A stretch of DNA of 64,000 nt from Solitalea canadensis DSM 3403 (GTDB taxonomy: Bacteria; Bacteroidota; Bacteroidia; Sphingobacteriales; Sphingobacteriaceae), in assembly GCF_000242635.2 (NCBI RefSeq), contig NC_017770.1, positions 434,001 to 498,000 on the forward strand, given 5' to 3'. The position numbers and the translations under genes are program-made. The notes beneath the pieces were generated by a model. The model saw only the letters and a list, made by a program, of their open reading frames with translations, had not been told where the DNA came from and made no database searches. Every line of letters starts with the position of its first letter. The stretch's first letter is position 1. Below are positions 45,213 to 53,133 of this stretch, piece after piece.

Positions 45213-45220
45213 TATCTTTG
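45213..45220 (+). promoter_or_regulatory. -7 promoter box of glyS
   Basis: TATCTTTG matches TAnnTTTG and ends only 8 bp before the ATG at 45228, implying a leader of a few bases at most. No TTG at normal -33 spacing was seen. Confidence 0.5.
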
Positions 45221-45227
45221 CCTCACT

Positions 45228-46706
45228 ATGAGTAAAAACAACGACGAACTTTTTAAAAACGTAATATCTCACTCAAAAGAGTACGGCTTTGTGTTTCCAT
45301 CAAGTGAAATTTATGATGGTTTAAGCGCAGTGTATGATTATGGTCAGCTTGGTGCTGAGCTAAAAAATAATATTAAGACCTATTGGTGGAAAGCCATGGT
45401 TCAAATGCATGAGAATATTGTCGGGATTGATTCGGCAATTTTTATGCATCCGAAAATCTGGAAGGCTTCGGGCCACGTTGATGGCTTTAGCGATCCGATG
45501 ATTGATAATAAAGATTCAAAAAAACGCTATCGTGCTGATCAGCTGTTAGAAGATAAAATTGCCAAATACGAAAAAGACGGTAAAATCCAGAAAGCTGAAG
45601 ACCTTCAGTTGAAAATGGACGAATACCTTAAAGTTGAGAATTTAGCAGGCTTAAAGGAATTGATCATTGAACATGAAATTGCTTGTCCTGTTTCAGGAAC
45701 TCGCAACTGGACCGATGTTCGTCAGTTTAATCTTATGTTCTCAACTCAAATGGGAGCCATGGCAGATGAAGCTGATGTTGTTTATTTACGCCCTGAAACT
45801 GCTCAAGGTATTTTTGTAAACTTCCTGAATGTTCAAAAATCAGGTCGTATGAAAATTCCTTTCGGTATTGCTCAAATAGGTAAAGCATTCCGTAATGAGG
45901 TAATTGCACGTCAGTTCATTATGCGTATGCGTGAATTCGAACAAATGGAAATGCAATTCTTTGTTCGTCCCGGTACGGAAATGGAATGGTACAATTACTG
46001 GAAAGAAGCCCGTCTAAAATGGCACAAAGCCTTGGGAACTGATCCTGAAAAATACCGTTACCACGATCATACCAAGTTGGCTCACTATGCAAATGCAGCG
46101 GTTGATATTGAATTTGAATTTCCGTTTGGTTTCAAAGAAGTAGAGGGTATTCACTCACGTACAGATTTCGACTTAAGTCAGCATCAGGAATACTCGAGAA
46201 AGAAAATGCAGTATTTTGATAATGATCTTAACGAAGAAGGCAAACCTTATGGTAATTATATTCCATATGTTATCGAAACTTCAATTGGATTGGATCGCAT
46301 GTTCTTGTTAACGATGATTAATGCTTATGAAGAACAAGATTTAAGTGAAGGCGATAAGCAAGATTCTCGTTCAGTATTGAAATTCCATCCTGCATTGGCA
46401 CCAATTAAGGCAGCTGTCCTTCCGTTGACTAAGAAAGATGGATTGCCAGAGAAAGCGAGAGAGATTATGGATAGATTGAAATTAGATTTCAATATGCAGT
46501 ATGACGAGAAAGATTCAATCGGTAAACGTTATCGTCGTCAGGATGCAATTGGAACTCCTTTCTGTATTACCGTAGATCACCAATCATTAGAAGATAATAC
46601 GGTAACCATCCGTCACCGTGATTCTATGGAGCAAGAGCGTGTTGCTATTGATCAGTTAGAGAAGATCATCGGTGATTTAGTAAGTTGGAAAAACTTGTTA
46701 GGATAA
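45228..46706 (+). CDS. glyS: glycyl-tRNA synthetase
   Basis: 492-aa class II synthetase of the single-chain (alpha2, eukaryote-like) type, charging tRNA-Gly. Motifs are RPETAQGIFVNFLNV, FRNEVIARQFIMRMREFEQME and the motif-3 region ETSIGLDRMFLL. The start at 45228 (MSKNNDELFKN) agrees with homologues; the in-frame TTG ten codons earlier is less likely, and the -7 box lies between them. A terminator follows the stop. Confidence 0.97.
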   Translation: MSKNNDELFKNVISHSKEYGFVFPSSEIYDGLSAVYDYGQLGAELKNNIKTYWWKAMVQMHENIVGIDSAIFMHPKIWKASGHVDGFSDPMIDNKDSKKRYRADQLLEDKIAKYEKDGKIQKAEDLQLKMDEYLKVENLAGLKELIIEHEIACPVSGTRNWTDVRQFNLMFSTQMGAMADEADVVYLRPETAQGIFVNFLNVQKSGRMKIPFGIAQIGKAFRNEVIARQFIMRMREFEQMEMQFFVRPGTEMEWYNYWKEARLKWHKALGTDPEKYRYHDHTKLAHYANAAVDIEFEFPFGFKEVEGIHSRTDFDLSQHQEYSRKKMQYFDNDLNEEGKPYGNYIPYVIETSIGLDRMFLLTMINAYEEQDLSEGDKQDSRSVLKFHPALAPIKAAVLPLTKKDGLPEKAREIMDRLKLDFNMQYDEKDSIGKRYRRQDAIGTPFCITVDHQSLEDNTVTIRHRDSMEQERVAIDQLEKIIGDLVSWKNLLG

Positions 46707-46727
46707 TTATTATTCACGAATAAAAGC

Positions 46728-46758
46728 AAAAGACCTTCAGTAATGAAGGTCTTTTTTT
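46728..46758 (+). terminator. terminator of glyS
   Basis: AGACCTTCA (46731-46739) pairs with TGAAGGTCT (46744-46752) with a 4-nt loop, followed by T7. Confidence 0.9.
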
Positions 46759-46834
46759 GTTGTTAAAAAACCTAAAGTAGTATGTAAATCAGCTATTATG
46801 GGTAGTAACGTAAAAATTACTTCATTAATAGCAG

Positions 46835-46872
46835 TTGTATCGATAGTTTTAAGACCTCAACAATCGATACAA
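46835..46872. promoter_or_regulatory. inverted repeat TTGTATCGAT / ATCGATACAA before the S9 gene
   Basis: Perfect 10-bp arms (46835-46844 and 46863-46872) separated by 18 nt; the right arm ends 7 bp before the ATG. It could be a repressor site or an RNA stem that hides the start. Confidence 0.5.
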
Positions 46873-46879
46873 AAGTTAT

Positions 46880-49282
46880 ATGAAGAAAATTACTAGTTCA
46901 CTTTTACTGCTTCTGATCACTGGTTTTGCGTGGGGACAAAGTTCCTACAAGCTTCCACCCAAAGAAGTTGTTGATGTGATTGATGCTCCAACTTTGCCAG
47001 GAGTAAGTATTAGTCCGCAACAAAATGACATGCTGCTTATTTCAAGCAAGCCTTATCCGTCAATTGCAACCGTATCACAGCCTATTTTAAGAATAGGAGG
47101 TGTTCGTATCAATCCTCAGTTAAATTCACGTCAGCGCTTAACGGAAATTTATGGGTTAAGTATTCAAAATTTAAGTGATGGAAAAATCGTTAAAGTCCAA
47201 CTTCCTGAAGGCTCAAGTATTCTTAGTCCTACCTGGTCATCAGATGGTAAAAAGATTGCGTTTTTAAGAGATGGAGCATCTGGCGTTGAGCTTTGGATTG
47301 CAGACGCTGCTTCAGGAAAAGCAAATGCGATTCCTAATATTAAGGTAAATGATGTGTTGGGACAACCATTTCAATGGATGAATGATAACCAATCGTTATT
47401 AGTAAAATCAATCCCTGCTACTCATGTAAAGGCCCCGGTAATCTCTAATACGCCTCAAGGTCCGGCAATTGAAGAAACAGCTGGTAAAACAGCTCCGGTT
47501 CGTACTTATCAGGATCTGTTGAAGAATCAGAATGACGAGAAATTGTTTGAATATTATGCTACATCTCAACTTGTTTTGGTTAATTCAACAACGAAAACCA
47601 TTAAAAAAGTGGGAACAGCTGCATTGTTTACAGATGTAGAACCATCGCCAAATGAAAAATTTGTTTTGGTTGAAAAACTAACCAAGCCATTCTCTTACCG
47701 TGTTGCGTTTGATGATTTTGCTCGATCAGTGGAAGTATTAGATATGAATGGAACAACCGTGAAAACAATCGTTAAATATGGTGTTACAGACGATATTCCT
47801 ACTTATGGGGTAGTAAAAGGTCCGAGAAGTTTTTCATGGCAGAAGTATTATGATGCAAAGCTAATCTGGTCAGAAGCACTGGATGAAGGTGATCCTTTGA
47901 AAAAAGTTCCTTTCCGAGATAAATTAATGACATTATCGGCTCCTTTCACTGCAGGAGCAACTGAGTTGTTGAAGGTGCAACACCGCTATGCTGGTGTTCA
48001 ATTCACTGCAAATAAGGATGAAGTATTGTTAACAGAATTTAACCGTGATCTTCGTTGGAGAACCACTTATTTCTATAATCTTATTAATACTGAGTCGTCT
48101 AAGCAAAAGGTATTTGACCTGAGTGTAAATGATGCATACAAAGATCCTGGAACTATTTTGTACGAAACAAAAGTTAATGGTGACCGGGTAATGATTCAAG
48201 AAGGTGACTGGGTTTATTTAAGCGCTAAAGGAGCATCAAAAGAAGGCGATTTCCCTGAGCTTAATAAATTCAATCTTAAAACCGGAGAAAAACAAAATAT
48301 CTTCAAATCAAAATCTGCGACTTATGAAGAGTTTCTCTCTTTTGCAGGTAAAGGGCAAACGCAAATTATTACCAGGTACCAAAGTAAAACAGAAGTTCCC
48401 AATCTTTATTTGACTGATCTTAAATCTGGAACAAGAAAAGCACTAACCTCATTTAAAGACCCGGCACCTCAATTAACAGGATTAAGTAAAGAATTAATTA
48501 AATACACTCGTCCAGATGGTGTGCCTCTTTCAGGAACGTTGTATTTGCCTGCCACCTATAAAAAAGGAGATCGTTTACCATTATTCATTTGGGCTTATCC
48601 GTTAGAATATTCAGATGCGAGTACGGCCGGACAAGTTCGTGGTTCTGCAAATACATTTACTTTTTTCCGCGGAATGACTCCACTATTTTTAGTTACTCAG
48701 GGATATGCGGTATTAATGGATGCTACTATGCCTGTGGTAGGTAATCCTGAAACAATGAATGATACTTTTCTTGAGCAGATTGTAGCATCGGGAAGAGCCG
48801 CTATCGATAAATTGGATTCATTGGGTGTTGTTGATCGCAAGAAAGTAGTGGTAGGTGGACACAGTTATGGAGCGTTTATGACTGCAAATTTACTGGCACA
48901 TTCAGATGATTATGTAGCAGGTATTGCACGTAGTGGAGCTTATAATAGAACATTAACTCCATTTGGCTTCCAGGGCGAGCGTCGTTCTTATTGGGAGGCG
49001 AAAGATCTTTATAATAAAATGTCTCCGTTTATGTTTGCCGATAAAATAAACGAACCATTATTGTTAATTCACGGAGAAGCAGATAATAACCCGGGAACTT
49101 TTCCAATCCAGTCTGAACGTTTATTTCAGGCGATTAAAGGAAACGGTGGTACCGCGAGGTTGGTAATGCTGCCAAATGAAAGTCACGGATATTCAGCGCG
49201 AGAATCGGTATTGCATACACTGGCAGAAATGATTGACTGGTGTAATAAATACACCAAATCAACAACTACAAGCAGTAAGTAA
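46880..49282 (+). CDS. S9-family prolyl oligopeptidase-type peptidase
   Basis: 800 aa with a signal peptide (about 1-19, ending GFAWGQ), so periplasmic or surface-exposed. An N-terminal propeller (PTWSSDGKKIAFLRDGASGV) precedes an alpha/beta hydrolase domain (about 540-800) with Ser662 in GGHSYGAF, Asp735 in HGEADNNPGT and His769 in NESHGYSAR. It probably trims peptides, as dipeptidyl or acyl-aminoacyl peptidases of this family do. It stands alone, with an upstream inverted repeat and a downstream terminator. Confidence 0.93.
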   Translation: MKKITSSLLLLLITGFAWGQSSYKLPPKEVVDVIDAPTLPGVSISPQQNDMLLISSKPYPSIATVSQPILRIGGVRINPQLNSRQRLTEIYGLSIQNLSDGKIVKVQLPEGSSILSPTWSSDGKKIAFLRDGASGVELWIADAASGKANAIPNIKVNDVLGQPFQWMNDNQSLLVKSIPATHVKAPVISNTPQGPAIEETAGKTAPVRTYQDLLKNQNDEKLFEYYATSQLVLVNSTTKTIKKVGTAALFTDVEPSPNEKFVLVEKLTKPFSYRVAFDDFARSVEVLDMNGTTVKTIVKYGVTDDIPTYGVVKGPRSFSWQKYYDAKLIWSEALDEGDPLKKVPFRDKLMTLSAPFTAGATELLKVQHRYAGVQFTANKDEVLLTEFNRDLRWRTTYFYNLINTESSKQKVFDLSVNDAYKDPGTILYETKVNGDRVMIQEGDWVYLSAKGASKEGDFPELNKFNLKTGEKQNIFKSKSATYEEFLSFAGKGQTQIITRYQSKTEVPNLYLTDLKSGTRKALTSFKDPAPQLTGLSKELIKYTRPDGVPLSGTLYLPATYKKGDRLPLFIWAYPLEYSDASTAGQVRGSANTFTFFRGMTPLFLVTQGYAVLMDATMPVVGNPETMNDTFLEQIVASGRAAIDKLDSLGVVDRKKVVVGGHSYGAFMTANLLAHSDDYVAGIARSGAYNRTLTPFGFQGERRSYWEAKDLYNKMSPFMFADKINEPLLLIHGEADNNPGTFPIQSERLFQAIKGNGGTARLVMLPNESHGYSARESVLHTLAEMIDWCNKYTKSTTTSSK

Positions 49283-49299
49283 AGGATTTGATCATAAAT

Positions 49300-49329
49300 A
49301 AAAAATCCACCTCAAGGGTGGATTTTTTA
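49300..49329. terminator. bidirectional terminator
   Basis: AAAAATCCACC pairs with GGTGGATTTTT around TCAAG, between the converging S9 and M56 genes, with a T-run on both strands. Confidence 0.9.
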
Positions 49330-49345
49330 GTATAGTTTTAAGTGA

Positions 49346-51331
49346 TTATTTAGAAATGCTGATCGAATAGTCGTCACTTTTAATTCTATTTGAGTTTTTG
49401 ATCAGTTTATCATATTTCTCAAATAATTCTGCTGATTGTTTTTTACCGTTCACGGTTAACTCCTTGTTTTTACCTGAGATACTGAACTGATAACTTTCTC
49501 CACTTTTAATCAATCCATCATTAATTAACTGTTGCTCTAAATTAGCGTTACTATGATCGTTAAACATGAATCCCTCGAAATCAGGAGCATTGAAGTTAAA
49601 ATTCCCAAGTGAATTAGTTGCTAACATTTGCAGATGTGGCTCAGCTTCTTTTGCCCAGGCATTCATTTTAACTTCAAAATCTTTCATTTGAGGTTCCCAT
49701 TCTTGTTGCATTTTTAGTTCCCACTCTTTGCCATATTTTTTCTCCCATTCTTTACTTTTAGCTTCCATTTCTTTTTGGAATTTTTCCATCTTCTTTTCGA
49801 ATTTCTTGCGTTCAGCCGGAGTCATATCTGCATTGAAATCACTCATATCGAAATTTAATCCATTAAGATCAAAATTCATTGGAGGAAAAGGAGGGAAAGC
49901 AGGAACCGATGGAACAGGAGGCAATTGCAATCCGTTAAAATGTTTGCAATCTGGTGCAGGAGGTACCGGAGGAGCAGGCATATCTACTGGAGGAACTGGA
50001 GGAACCGGTGCAACTAAACGCTGATTAATCAATGCTTGCAGGTTTTCTTCATTCCAGCTTTCTTTAGGTACCGATTTTCCATTAATGCGGATGTCTTTCA
50101 CCTCTCCCTTATCGTCTTTAATAATTACCAGTGCATCCCGATCATCAATAGTAAGGTTCTTATTTATGCGAATGCTGTCTTTTAAAGCAACAGGTGTGAT
50201 AATGCTGGTTAATGATGATTTTGCCACAGGTGCTTCATCATTGAAAACGGCTTTATCAAACAACTTTTGTTTTTTAGTCGAGGATGAAAAAACATCCGAA
50301 CTGTTCATAGTAAAAGTAATTAGTGCAGTGATAAGAATGATCACAGTACCTGAAACTCCGTTAAGAGTGGTTGAATTTTTTTCTGAGTGGCCAATTAATC
50401 GTTTAATACGGTTTAATAAAGAGCCTTTGCCTGTAAATGCCATGGCTAACGTAGTTTTAGGTTGACTGATGGATAATTCTTCAATAGTGGTTAGCGCTCG
50501 TGCAAGGGTTATTGCATCACAACCGGAAGCAACAGCCAGATCATCGCAACATAATTCACGTTCCTTACGGATGGTATTACTAATCCACCAAATGCCAGGA
50601 TGGAAAAAGTAAATAATCTCTAAAACCGATTGGAAAATATTAATGAGGTAGTCATTACGTTTTATATGGGCCAATTCATGCGCCAGAATAGCTTCAATTT
50701 GGTTTAACGGGAGGTATGAAAATGCCCCAATTGGAACCAGTATATAGGGTTTTAAATAACCAACAACGGTTGGAACTTTAACCAATGCAGATTCAAACAA
50801 CTGTACTTTTCTTCTAAGTTGAAAGCGCTCTTCCAATTTTTGAAGTTTCGCATTAAGGTTGGCTGCAACAGGTTTTAATTGTCGGTTTCTTAACCTGAAA
50901 ATATAGGTTATTCCTCCTGTAAGTCTGATTGATAATAGTCCAACACCCACCACCCACGCAGTAAGGAATAAATTCAGGTTTTGTTCAATAAATGAGCTTA
51001 TATTATTCATCCAACTATGGAAAAATCCTTGCTGGTAGTTACTGTCGAAGAATAACTGTGTATAAGTTATTTGGGATACAGAAGCATTATTGGTTGCAGT
51101 TGCATAAGGCGACTGCAATACGCTAAAAAAAGTGATTGCAGATATTATGAGAATTACTCCCAATGAACAAATAGCAATCAGGTAACGCAACCTGGCACTT
51201 TTATTATGCAGTACGATCATAATCGCAGCAAGTAATAACGATACTAAAGCAATTTGCCAGATGGAATGCACAAGCGCCCAACCCAATGCTTGAGCTATAT
51301 TGCCGGAAAAAATTGAATCAAAGGCATTCAT
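49346..51331 (-). CDS. BlaR1/MecR1-like M56 metallopeptidase sensor
   Basis: 661 aa. Four membrane helices (about 14-42, 48-72, 118-142 and 325-345) surround an M56 zinc-peptidase domain with HELAH (His218, Glu219, His222). In BlaR1/MecR1 this protease is activated by a sensor domain and leads to cleavage of the BlaI repressor. Here the C-terminal part is not a penicillin-binding domain: it has a short folded segment, a Pro-rich stretch (about 440-490) and a charged Met/Lys/Glu-rich region. The start lies one base after the blaI-type stop. The inducer is unknown. Confidence 0.9.
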   Translation of the reverse strand: MNAFDSIFSGNIAQALGWALVHSIWQIALVSLLLAAIMIVLHNKSARLRYLIAICSLGVILIISAITFFSVLQSPYATATNNASVSQITYTQLFFDSNYQQGFFHSWMNNISSFIEQNLNLFLTAWVVGVGLLSIRLTGGITYIFRLRNRQLKPVAANLNAKLQKLEERFQLRRKVQLFESALVKVPTVVGYLKPYILVPIGAFSYLPLNQIEAILAHELAHIKRNDYLINIFQSVLEIIYFFHPGIWWISNTIRKERELCCDDLAVASGCDAITLARALTTIEELSISQPKTTLAMAFTGKGSLLNRIKRLIGHSEKNSTTLNGVSGTVIILITALITFTMNSSDVFSSSTKKQKLFDKAVFNDEAPVAKSSLTSIITPVALKDSIRINKNLTIDDRDALVIIKDDKGEVKDIRINGKSVPKESWNEENLQALINQRLVAPVPPVPPVDMPAPPVPPAPDCKHFNGLQLPPVPSVPAFPPFPPMNFDLNGLNFDMSDFNADMTPAERKKFEKKMEKFQKEMEAKSKEWEKKYGKEWELKMQQEWEPQMKDFEVKMNAWAKEAEPHLQMLATNSLGNFNFNAPDFEGFMFNDHSNANLEQQLINDGLIKSGESYQFSISGKNKELTVNGKKQSAELFEKYDKLIKNSNRIKSDDYSISISK

Positions 51332-51332
51332 T

Positions 51333-51710
51333 TTATTTTCCTCCTTCTAATTGATCTAAGAGTTCACGAATTTGATTTAATTCTTCTTTAGACGTCTGCG
51401 AATTTCCCAACGCCTGCATAACAAGTTTGGATGCAGATCCTCTGAAGGCATTATCTAAAAACTTGTCAAGTAGTTGCTGTTGAGTTGCTTTTTCATCAAT
51501 TGCGGCACCATAAATATGCGTGCGACTACTGTCATCCCGGTCTAACATCTCTTTGCCATGCATAATTTGCATTAGCTTTAAAGTAGTTGTATAGCCGGTC
51601 TCTTTTTTCTCGTTCAATTGCTCATTCACAAATCGTACAGTATTGGGTCCGTGTTCCCACAATACTTGCAGGATTTCTAATTCAGCATCGGTAGGTTTTG
51701 GAATTTTCAT
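51333..51710 (-). CDS. BlaI/MecI/CopY-family repressor
   Basis: 125 aa. An N-terminal winged helix (PTDAELEILQVLWEHGPNTV, then GYTTTLKLMQIMHGKEMLDR) and a C-terminal dimerisation region (about 75-125). It should repress its own operon until the M56 partner cleaves it. The two genes are separated by one base. Three perfect palindromes TACGAA-N4-TTCGTA upstream, around a TATATTTG box, are very probably its operators. Confidence 0.95.
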   Translation of the reverse strand: MKIPKPTDAELEILQVLWEHGPNTVRFVNEQLNEKKETGYTTTLKLMQIMHGKEMLDRDDSSRTHIYGAAIDEKATQQQLLDKFLDNAFRGSASKLVMQALGNSQTSKEELNQIRELLDQLEGGK

Positions 51711-51733
51711 ACGTTAATAACGTTCAATTGGTT

Positions 51734-51806
51734 TACGAATTATTTCGTAGATCAAATATATACGAAGAGTTTCGTAATTAAAATAGTTACTACGAAATTT
51801 TTCGTA
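51734..51806 (-). promoter_or_regulatory. blaI operator array and promoter
   Basis: Three exact copies of TACGAA-N4-TTCGTA lie at 51734-51749, 51761-51776 and 51791-51806, with centres 27 and 30 bp apart. The minus-strand -7 box TATATTTG (51760-51753) sits between the first two, so bound repressor would block the promoter. The downstream edge is 24 bp before the repressor's ATG. Confidence 0.9.
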
Positions 51807-52126
51807 ACAAGTTTATTGCGTTGTGTTTCAGAGGTTAGTAATTGGGCGGAAAAATAAAGCCCCGAAAATATTCAGGGCCTCATACATATGTAGATGTGTA
51901 GAAAAGTATTTTTTAATAATTATTTCGATTCAACATTGCTGATTTCAAATTAACAGGATTCGCATTTTTTGAACAATACTCACTTGTAGGTATTTTTTAA
52001 TGCTCAACGAGTAGTTTCGGTAATCTCTTATACCTTCTCCACAACCCTAAATAATTGAAATGAATAACGCGAAAACCGAGAACTTAATCAAAGAATGGAT
52101 GTTTTTCACAGATAAATGGTTTAAAA
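51807..52126. other. intergenic region between blaI and the lipoprotein gene
   Basis: No gene. It contains a weak GCCC/GGGC hairpin near 51859-51878 (possible minus-strand terminator) and, at 51976-51993, an 18-bp motif plus T-run also found at 1487. Confidence 0.45.
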
Positions 52127-53026
52127 TTATCTCACTTCCTTTTTAAACTTAAAGCCATATTTCCTGTAAAGGAAATAAGCAGCTGAGGCTAAAAGTATTA
52201 CACTCCAAAGTTTTATTAGTGCCAAAACAATAGACGACAGGATTTCAAATCCTGTTAAAAAGGATTCGTAGGCGCTACTTAAAAAGCCTTGTTGATATTC
52301 TTTTAGATTTACGTTGTTTACAATTAATTCGCTTTTTGTGGTTTCGCGCTGGTAAACAGAAAGGCTAACAGTACTAAAATTTATCTGATCGTTTAAGTTA
52401 AGAGAAGAAAGCTTTGTGGCATCTGATTGCTCATTCTTATCTAGTAATGATTCCTCAGCATTCGTTACATCATTTAGTTTACGGCCTTTCTGGTCAATTG
52501 CATCTGTAAGGCGTTGCTCATTTTTTGCAATTCGCTTTTGAGCCATATTGTTAGATAATAGCTGTAATCCAACATCATCTGCCTTAATAACACGGTAATC
52601 TAAGAAATCAACCAGTTTGGCAATCTGTTTAAGTGTGGTATCTAATTTATAATTTGGAACTCTGAGAATAATTGAGTTGCTAACCGTATAGTATTTTGTT
52701 TCTACTGATGAATCCGCACTTACTTTGGTGGTTACAACATTGTCAACGGAACTCGTTAAGTTAGAAAGTGTAACAAATCCACCTTCCTTGCGGGCAATAT
52801 CCTCGATTTTGAAGGTTGCATCAGCGACACTTTTTACTTTAAACTTTAACTCCGATGTTCGGATGAACTTCCTACCGTTATCATTTCCGGTTTCCGCTGC
52901 CGATGAAGATATCATTGCTGTATCGGCAGAAGCCATTGACTCCATTTCCGCTTTGTGGTTCTGACCACAACTTGTAATTGCCAGGGTTAGTACTGATATA
53001 AGTACCAGTTGTTGAATGTTCTTCAT
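52127..53026 (-). CDS. DUF4349-type lipoprotein
   Basis: 299 aa from the ATG at 53026, chosen because it gives a proper lipoprotein signal (MKNIQQLVLISVLTLAITSC); the frame opens further upstream at 53083 without a signal. The mature part starts with a Ser/Ala-rich linker, then the DUF4349-like core (FIRTSELKFKVKSVADATFK, ARKEGGFVTLSN), a helical coiled-coil-prone segment (about 165-215), and a C-terminal membrane helix with a basic tail. Function is unknown; members are cell-envelope proteins. Confidence 0.82.
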   Translation of the reverse strand: MKNIQQLVLISVLTLAITSCGQNHKAEMESMASADTAMISSSAAETGNDNGRKFIRTSELKFKVKSVADATFKIEDIARKEGGFVTLSNLTSSVDNVVTTKVSADSSVETKYYTVSNSIILRVPNYKLDTTLKQIAKLVDFLDYRVIKADDVGLQLLSNNMAQKRIAKNEQRLTDAIDQKGRKLNDVTNAEESLLDKNEQSDATKLSSLNLNDQINFSTVSLSVYQRETTKSELIVNNVNLKEYQQGFLSSAYESFLTGFEILSSIVLALIKLWSVILLASAAYFLYRKYGFKFKKEVR

Positions 53027-53133
53027 AATTTTGTTTAGGAGTGAATTAGTTCGTAAATATTTTTCAATTAATTCACCCGACATGAAGAAAGTAACCCTTG
53101 TATTTATAAATTTACAAGACCAATCAATTTGAA

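Noticed and set aside
45198-45227. Upstream TTG start for glyS
   Set aside because: It adds ten residues not expected for the family and lies upstream of the -7 promoter box.
49728-50024. 98-codon Gly-rich plus-strand ORF
   Set aside because: It is the antisense shadow of the Pro-rich linker of the M56 protein; Pro codons read backwards give Gly codons.
53027-53083. 19-codon N-terminal extension of the DUF4349-type lipoprotein
   Set aside because: The internal ATG gives a correct lipoprotein signal peptide; the longer form would bury it.
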